This document shows, piece by piece, positions 60,792 through 64,000 of a stretch of 64,000 nt of DNA. This DNA comes from Herbidospora sakaeratensis (GTDB lineage: Bacteria; Actinomycetota; Actinomycetes; Streptosporangiales; Streptosporangiaceae), in assembly GCF_001570525.1 (NCBI RefSeq), contig NZ_BBXC01000008.1:585841-649840 (forward strand). Reading direction: 5' to 3'. The translations under genes were made by a program, and so were the position numbers. How positions within the stretch are numbered: position 1 is the first letter of the stretch; each line of letters opens with the position of its first letter. The notes under the pieces were generated by a model. That model worked only from the letters and a program-made list of their open reading frames with translations. It did not search any database and had not been told where the DNA came from.

Positions 60792-61363
60792 CGCGCGGCG
60801 AGATAACGCTCGAACTCCTCGGCGGTGCGGACGCCGGACGCCATGACGGCGTCGTAGACGTCCGTGCCGCCGACGACGTTGGGGTACTCCGGCCGGGTGT
60901 GCCAGAGGTGCTTCAACCGCAGGATCGCCAGCCGCTGCTCGGGGGTGACCTCCCGCGCGAGCCGCTCGGCCTCGGCCCGGGTGGGCCGGTCGACGGTGTG
61001 CAGCCAGACGGTGAGGTCGACCTTCCAGACGCCGCCGGGCCCCTGGTGGCGGCAGACGGCGTAGTGGCGTTCGTCGACGGGACTCGGCGTGGGCCGGCGG
61101 TCGCCGCGTTCGTCGCGGTAGTCGACCGCGATCAGGCCGGGGAGCGCCGCCAGGGCGGTGAGCACGCCGGCGGTGGTGGCGTGGGGTGCGGTGAGGACCA
61201 CGTCCAGATCCCGCCAGACCATCAGCCCCGAGACGACGCTCCCGACGGCCTCCGCCGGGCCGAACCCGGCGAACGCCCGATCCAGGCGCAGTGACTCCAG
61301 CACCTCGCGGCCCTCGGCCTGGAGCGCGTCGGCGGTGGCGAGAAGTTCGTCGTCACTGATCAC
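60779..61363 (-). CDS. Nucleotidyltransferase-like protein
   Basis: This 194-residue protein resembles the minimal nucleotidyltransferase fold: VGSVVSGLMVWRDLDVVLTA stands where GS and a DxD-like acidic pair are expected, with a later acidic residue in WKVDLTVWL. C-terminal helices (AILRLKHLWHTRPEYP) follow. Catalytic residues are only partly conserved. Substrate is unknown. Confidence 0.72.
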   Translation of the reverse strand: MISDDELLATADALQAEGREVLESLRLDRAFAGFGPAEAVGSVVSGLMVWRDLDVVLTAPHATTAGVLTALAALPGLIAVDYRDERGDRRPTPSPVDERHYAVCRHQGPGGVWKVDLTVWLHTVDRPTRAEAERLAREVTPEQRLAILRLKHLWHTRPEYPNVVGGTDVYDAVMASGVRTAEEFERYLAARQRR

Positions 61364-61415
61364 ATGAGCAGTTATAACGGCCGGCCGGTCGGACAGCCTC
61401 CTTATGCGCGCTTAA

Positions 61416-61444
61416 CAACTAGTTTCCTAAAGTACTAGGAGACT
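61416..61444 (+). promoter_or_regulatory. Three ACTAG repeats, candidate YtrA-type operator
   Basis: ACTAGT at 61416, ACTAG at 61432 and ACTAG at 61440 are spaced 16 and 8 bp apart in a locally AT-rich patch, 20-48 bp upstream of the GntR start. ACTAGT (61416) and ACTAG (61432) form an inverted arrangement. Autoregulation is likely. Confidence 0.55.
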
Positions 61445-61463
61445 AGATAAATGGAGCGCTACC

Positions 61464-61859
61464 GTGATCGAGTTCCACCTGGACGGCAGGTCCGGCGTCT
61501 CGTCCTACCTGCAGCTCGTCCATCAGGTCCGTCAGGCCATGCGCCTCGGCCTGCTGCGGGAGGGCGACCAGCTCCCCACCGTCAAAGAGGTCGTCGCCCA
61601 GCTCGCCATCAACCCCAACACCGTCCTGAAGGCCTACCGCGAGCTCGAACACGAGGGTCTCGCCGCGGCCCGGCCGGGCGTCGGCACGTTCATCACCCGG
61701 ACCCTCACCGACGCCTCCAGCCGGGCCGCGCAGGCGCCGCTGCGGCAGGAGCTGCGGCGCTGGCTCGGCGAGGCCCGCAAGGCGGGGCTCGACGACGAGT
61801 CGATCGAGGCCCTGTTCATGACCACGTTCCGTTCGGCGGCCCAGGAGGACATCGCGTGA
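61464..61859 (+). CDS. GntR family regulator, YtrA subfamily
   Basis: This 131-residue regulator has a GntR winged helix (YLQLVHQVRQAMRLGLLREG, PTVKEVVAQLAINPNTVLKA, GLAAARPGVGTFI) and only a short C-terminal helical tail, as in YtrA proteins that control their own ABC transporters. The GTG start has a GGAG site. It overlaps the ABC ATPase gene by 4 bp. Confidence 0.93.
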   Translation: MIEFHLDGRSGVSSYLQLVHQVRQAMRLGLLREGDQLPTVKEVVAQLAINPNTVLKAYRELEHEGLAAARPGVGTFITRTLTDASSRAAQAPLRQELRRWLGEARKAGLDDESIEALFMTTFRSAAQEDIA

Positions 61860-62737
61860 CCCCCGTCCTGCAGGCCCGGCAATTAGGCAGGAGATACGGC
61901 CGGCGCTGGGCCCTCCGCGACTGCACGCTGGAGATCCCGAAAGGCCACGTCACCGGCCTGGTCGGCCCCAACGGGGCGGGCAAGACGACGCTCCTGAAGC
62001 TGGCCAGCGGGCAGCTCGCCCCCTCCGAAGGCGAGCTTCGGGTCCTCGGCGAGCGGCCGGGGACGGTCCTGCCCAAGGTCGGCTTCGTCGCCCAGGACAC
62101 CCCCGTCTACGCCGGGCTGTCCGTCGGCGACCACCTCACGCTCGGCGCGCGGCTCAACCCGACCTGGGACGCCCGGCTGGCCGCCGACCGCATCGCCGAG
62201 CTGGGGCTTGATCCGAGGCAGAAGGCCCGGCGGTTGTCGGGCGGCGAGCGGGCCCAGCTGGCCCTCACGCTGGGCCTGGCCAAGCGGCCGGAGCTGCTCA
62301 TCCTCGACGAGCCGGTGGCCTCGCTCGACCCGTTGGCCCGCCGCGAGTTCCTCCAGGGGCTCATGGAGGCGACGGCGGCCGACGAGTTCGGCGTCGTGTT
62401 GTCGTCGCACCTGATCGCCGACCTGGAACGGGTCTGCGACTTCGTCATCGTGCTGGTCGACTCGCGCGTGCTGGTGGCGGGCGAGGTGGACGTGCTCCTC
62501 GGCAGCCACCACCGGCTGACCGGGCCGCGCCGCGACCCCGACCGGCTGCCCTCGGGCCAGTACGTCGTCTCCGCGCGGCACACCGACCGGCAGAGCACCT
62601 ACGTCATCCGGACCGACGAGCCGATCCTCGATCCGGCCTGGGTCGTCACCCCCCTCACGCTGGAGGACCTCGTGCTCGCCTACATGGAACGGCGTCCCGC
62701 CGCCGGCCGCCGCGCCGGGCTGGAGGTGCTGCGATGA
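61856..62737 (+). CDS. ABC transporter ATPase (YtrA-operon type)
   Basis: This 293-residue ATPase has Walker A GLVGPNGAGKTT, Q-loop GFVAQDTPV, signature LSGGERAQLALTL, Walker B LLILDEPVASLD and H-loop VLSSHLIADLE. GTG 61856 overlaps the GntR stop. It drives the downstream ABC-2 permease; such operons respond to cell-wall-active compounds in Bacillus, and the role here is inferred. Confidence 0.93.
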   Translation: MTPVLQARQLGRRYGRRWALRDCTLEIPKGHVTGLVGPNGAGKTTLLKLASGQLAPSEGELRVLGERPGTVLPKVGFVAQDTPVYAGLSVGDHLTLGARLNPTWDARLAADRIAELGLDPRQKARRLSGGERAQLALTLGLAKRPELLILDEPVASLDPLARREFLQGLMEATAADEFGVVLSSHLIADLERVCDFVIVLVDSRVLVAGEVDVLLGSHHRLTGPRRDPDRLPSGQYVVSARHTDRQSTYVIRTDEPILDPAWVVTPLTLEDLVLAYMERRPAAGRRAGLEVLR

Positions 62738-63783
62738 TCTGGCTGACCTGGCGGCAGTTCCGCGGCTCGGCCGTGTTGACGGCGGCGCTGGTCGCCGTGT
62801 GCGCCACGGTCCTGGCGATGACCGGGCCGGGCCTGGCCGACCGCTACGCGCGGGGCGTCGCGGCGTGTGTGGCCGACGGGACCTGCGACCGGTTCTTCGA
62901 CCGCTTCTTCGACGAATACCAGCTGCTCTTCGTGCTCGTCGGCTTCGTGCTGCTGGCGCTGCCGGCGTTCATCGGGCTGTTCTGGGGGGCGCCGCTGATC
63001 ACCCGGGAGCTGGAGGCGGGCACCCATCTGCTGGTGTGGAACCAGGGGGTCAGCCGGGTGCGGTGGCTGGCCGTCAAGCTGGGCCTCATCGGGCTGATCG
63101 CGGTGGCCATGGCGTGCGTGGCGGGGCTCGTCGTCACCTGGTGGTCGCGGCCGCTCGACGGGTCGGCCGTGCCGGAGCTCGCGCAGATGACGCCGGTCGT
63201 CTTCGGGGCGCGGGGCGTGGTGCCGATGGGGTACGCCGCGTTCGCGTTCGTGCTCGGGGTGACCGTCGGCATGCTGGTGCGGCGCACGCTGCCCGCCATG
63301 GCGCTCACCCTGGTCGTCTTCGTGGCCGTGCAGGTGGCGATGCCAACGCTGGTCCGGCCCCACTTCATGGCGCCGGTCTCGGCGACCCACGAGCTCGGCC
63401 GCGTCAACGTGGGCGGGCTGCACGTCCAGCAGGGCGGCGGCGAGGTGCGGGTCGCCATCCAGCCGGCCGTGCCCGGCGAGGCCGGCGCGTGGGTGCTCTC
63501 GACGGAGCTGGTCGACGGGTCCGGGAAGGCGGTGGCGGGCGACGGCCAGGACGCGCCGGTCGCGGTGTCGGGCACGTCGGGGCCGTGTTCGCCGCAGGGC
63601 GCCGGCGCGGGTCTCGACGCCTGCTGGGCCGAGATCAACGCGCTGGGCTACCGGCAGCGGGCGCTCTACCATCCGATCGACCGGTTCTGGCCGTTCCAGT
63701 GGATCGAGACCGGCCTCTACGCCGGGCTCACCCTGGGTCTGACCTGGTTGTCCTTCTGGCTGATCCGGAGACGGCTGTCATGA
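62734..63783 (+). CDS. ABC-2 type permease
   Basis: This 349-residue membrane protein has about six hydrophobic segments, beginning MIWLTWRQFRGSAVLTAALV. A signature LELEAGTHLLVWNQGVSRVR-like region (ITRELEAGTHLLVWNQG) and a large extracytoplasmic loop with cysteines near residues 270-295 precede the last helix. It overlaps the ATPase gene and the next gene by 4 bp each. Confidence 0.92.
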   Translation: MIWLTWRQFRGSAVLTAALVAVCATVLAMTGPGLADRYARGVAACVADGTCDRFFDRFFDEYQLLFVLVGFVLLALPAFIGLFWGAPLITRELEAGTHLLVWNQGVSRVRWLAVKLGLIGLIAVAMACVAGLVVTWWSRPLDGSAVPELAQMTPVVFGARGVVPMGYAAFAFVLGVTVGMLVRRTLPAMALTLVVFVAVQVAMPTLVRPHFMAPVSATHELGRVNVGGLHVQQGGGEVRVAIQPAVPGEAGAWVLSTELVDGSGKAVAGDGQDAPVAVSGTSGPCSPQGAGAGLDACWAEINALGYRQRALYHPIDRFWPFQWIETGLYAGLTLGLTWLSFWLIRRRLS

Positions 63784-64000
63784 CCCGGGCCGTGGCGGCG
63801 GGGCTGCTGCTCCTGCTGGCGGTCGCCTGTACGACCCCCGAACCGCCCCGAGCCCAGGCGGGCGCACCGGAGAACACCGCCTGCGGGCCGCCCCAGGGGC
63901 CGCCGCGCGAGCGCACCCCCGCCACGATCGACGTCGTCGAGCAGGCCTACTTCTGCATCCTCGCCAAGTACTGGCGCGCGCCCGCCATGGACCACCGCGA
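63780..64000 (+). CDS. Lipoprotein, possible S41-type peptidase (3' end off the window)
   Basis: Only 73 codons are visible. A lipobox (LLLLLAVACTT) is followed by a Pro-rich linker and TIDVVEQAYFCILAKYW, which resembles the N-terminal helix of tail-specific (S41) proteases. The ATGA overlap with the permease puts it in the YtrA-type operon. The peptidase suggestion is tentative. Confidence 0.6.
   Translation, partial: MTRAVAAGLLLLLAVACTTPEPPRAQAGAPENTACGPPQGPPRERTPATIDVVEQAYFCILAKYWRAPAMDHR

Overview
The window is a high-GC (roughly 70 %) actinobacterial chromosome segment. GTG starts, GTGA/ATGA stop-start overlaps, leaderless-looking genes, a homodimeric AceE next to a DUF3052 gene, and a DUF5997/LysR-domain pair all fit Actinomycetota; a Streptosporangiales-type actinomycete is my guess, not a demonstrated identity. 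No origin, rRNA or CRISPR array was seen.

Layout. 0-3.7 kb: a ROK regulator cut by the window edge and a membrane-anchored protein with an extracellular type-I periplasmic-binding fold. 3.8-8.8 kb: one operon for hexitol uptake and catabolism (DeoR regulator, PfkB kinase, mannitol-type EIIC, EIIB, EIIA, zinc dehydrogenase, HPr), with a promoter, helically phased repeats and a terminator. 8.8-14.1 kb: a DUF4143 ATPase preceded by seven 23-bp repeats, a MarR/YjbR operon, a divergent ABC exporter and a frameshifted membrane gene. 14.2-21.2 kb: ThuA and Gfo/Idh/MocA proteins, a LuxR response regulator with one normal and one degenerate kinase, an esterase and a WYL regulator. 21.3-26.5 kb: a six-gene module of lipoprotein, adaptor, MacB-type ABC pair and two-component system.

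26.6-30.4 kb: a membrane-anchored trypsin-like protease divergent from a papain-like/alpha-beta-hydrolase fusion. 30.4-36.2 kb: housekeeping genes (aceE, YjbQ, DUF3052, 1-Cys peroxiredoxin, zinc ribbon, glucokinase). 36.2-42.7 kb: a catabolic island (amidohydrolase, IclR, CoA-transferase, citryl-CoA-lyase-like enzyme, LigB and LigA homologues, MDR reductase). Two copies of the same palindrome precede the amidohydrolase and CoA-transferase genes, which defines a probable IclR regulon.

42.7-57 kb is accessory and decaying DNA: a tRNA-Val whose 3' end is duplicated beside a multiply frameshifted tyrosine integrase, fragments of a transposase, WD40 protein, pentapeptide protein, NTP pyrophosphohydrolase and ECF sigma/hydrolase, and live-looking cargo. 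That cargo includes a 50-codon gene for a secreted 20-residue two-cysteine peptide with its own ribosome-binding site and terminator, an LVIVD/DUF305 divergent pair, and a six-gene Asp23 envelope operon. 57-64 kb: a TerD-like large protein, a Tat-exported PhoX-like protein, and a YtrA-type GntR/ABC operon that runs off the right edge with a lipoprotein.

The strongest candidates for something new are the secreted mini-peptide, the 23-bp array at the DUF4143 ATPase, the papain-hydrolase fusion opposite the anchored trypsin, and the IclR-controlled LigAB/CoA-transferase/citryl-CoA-lyase pathway.
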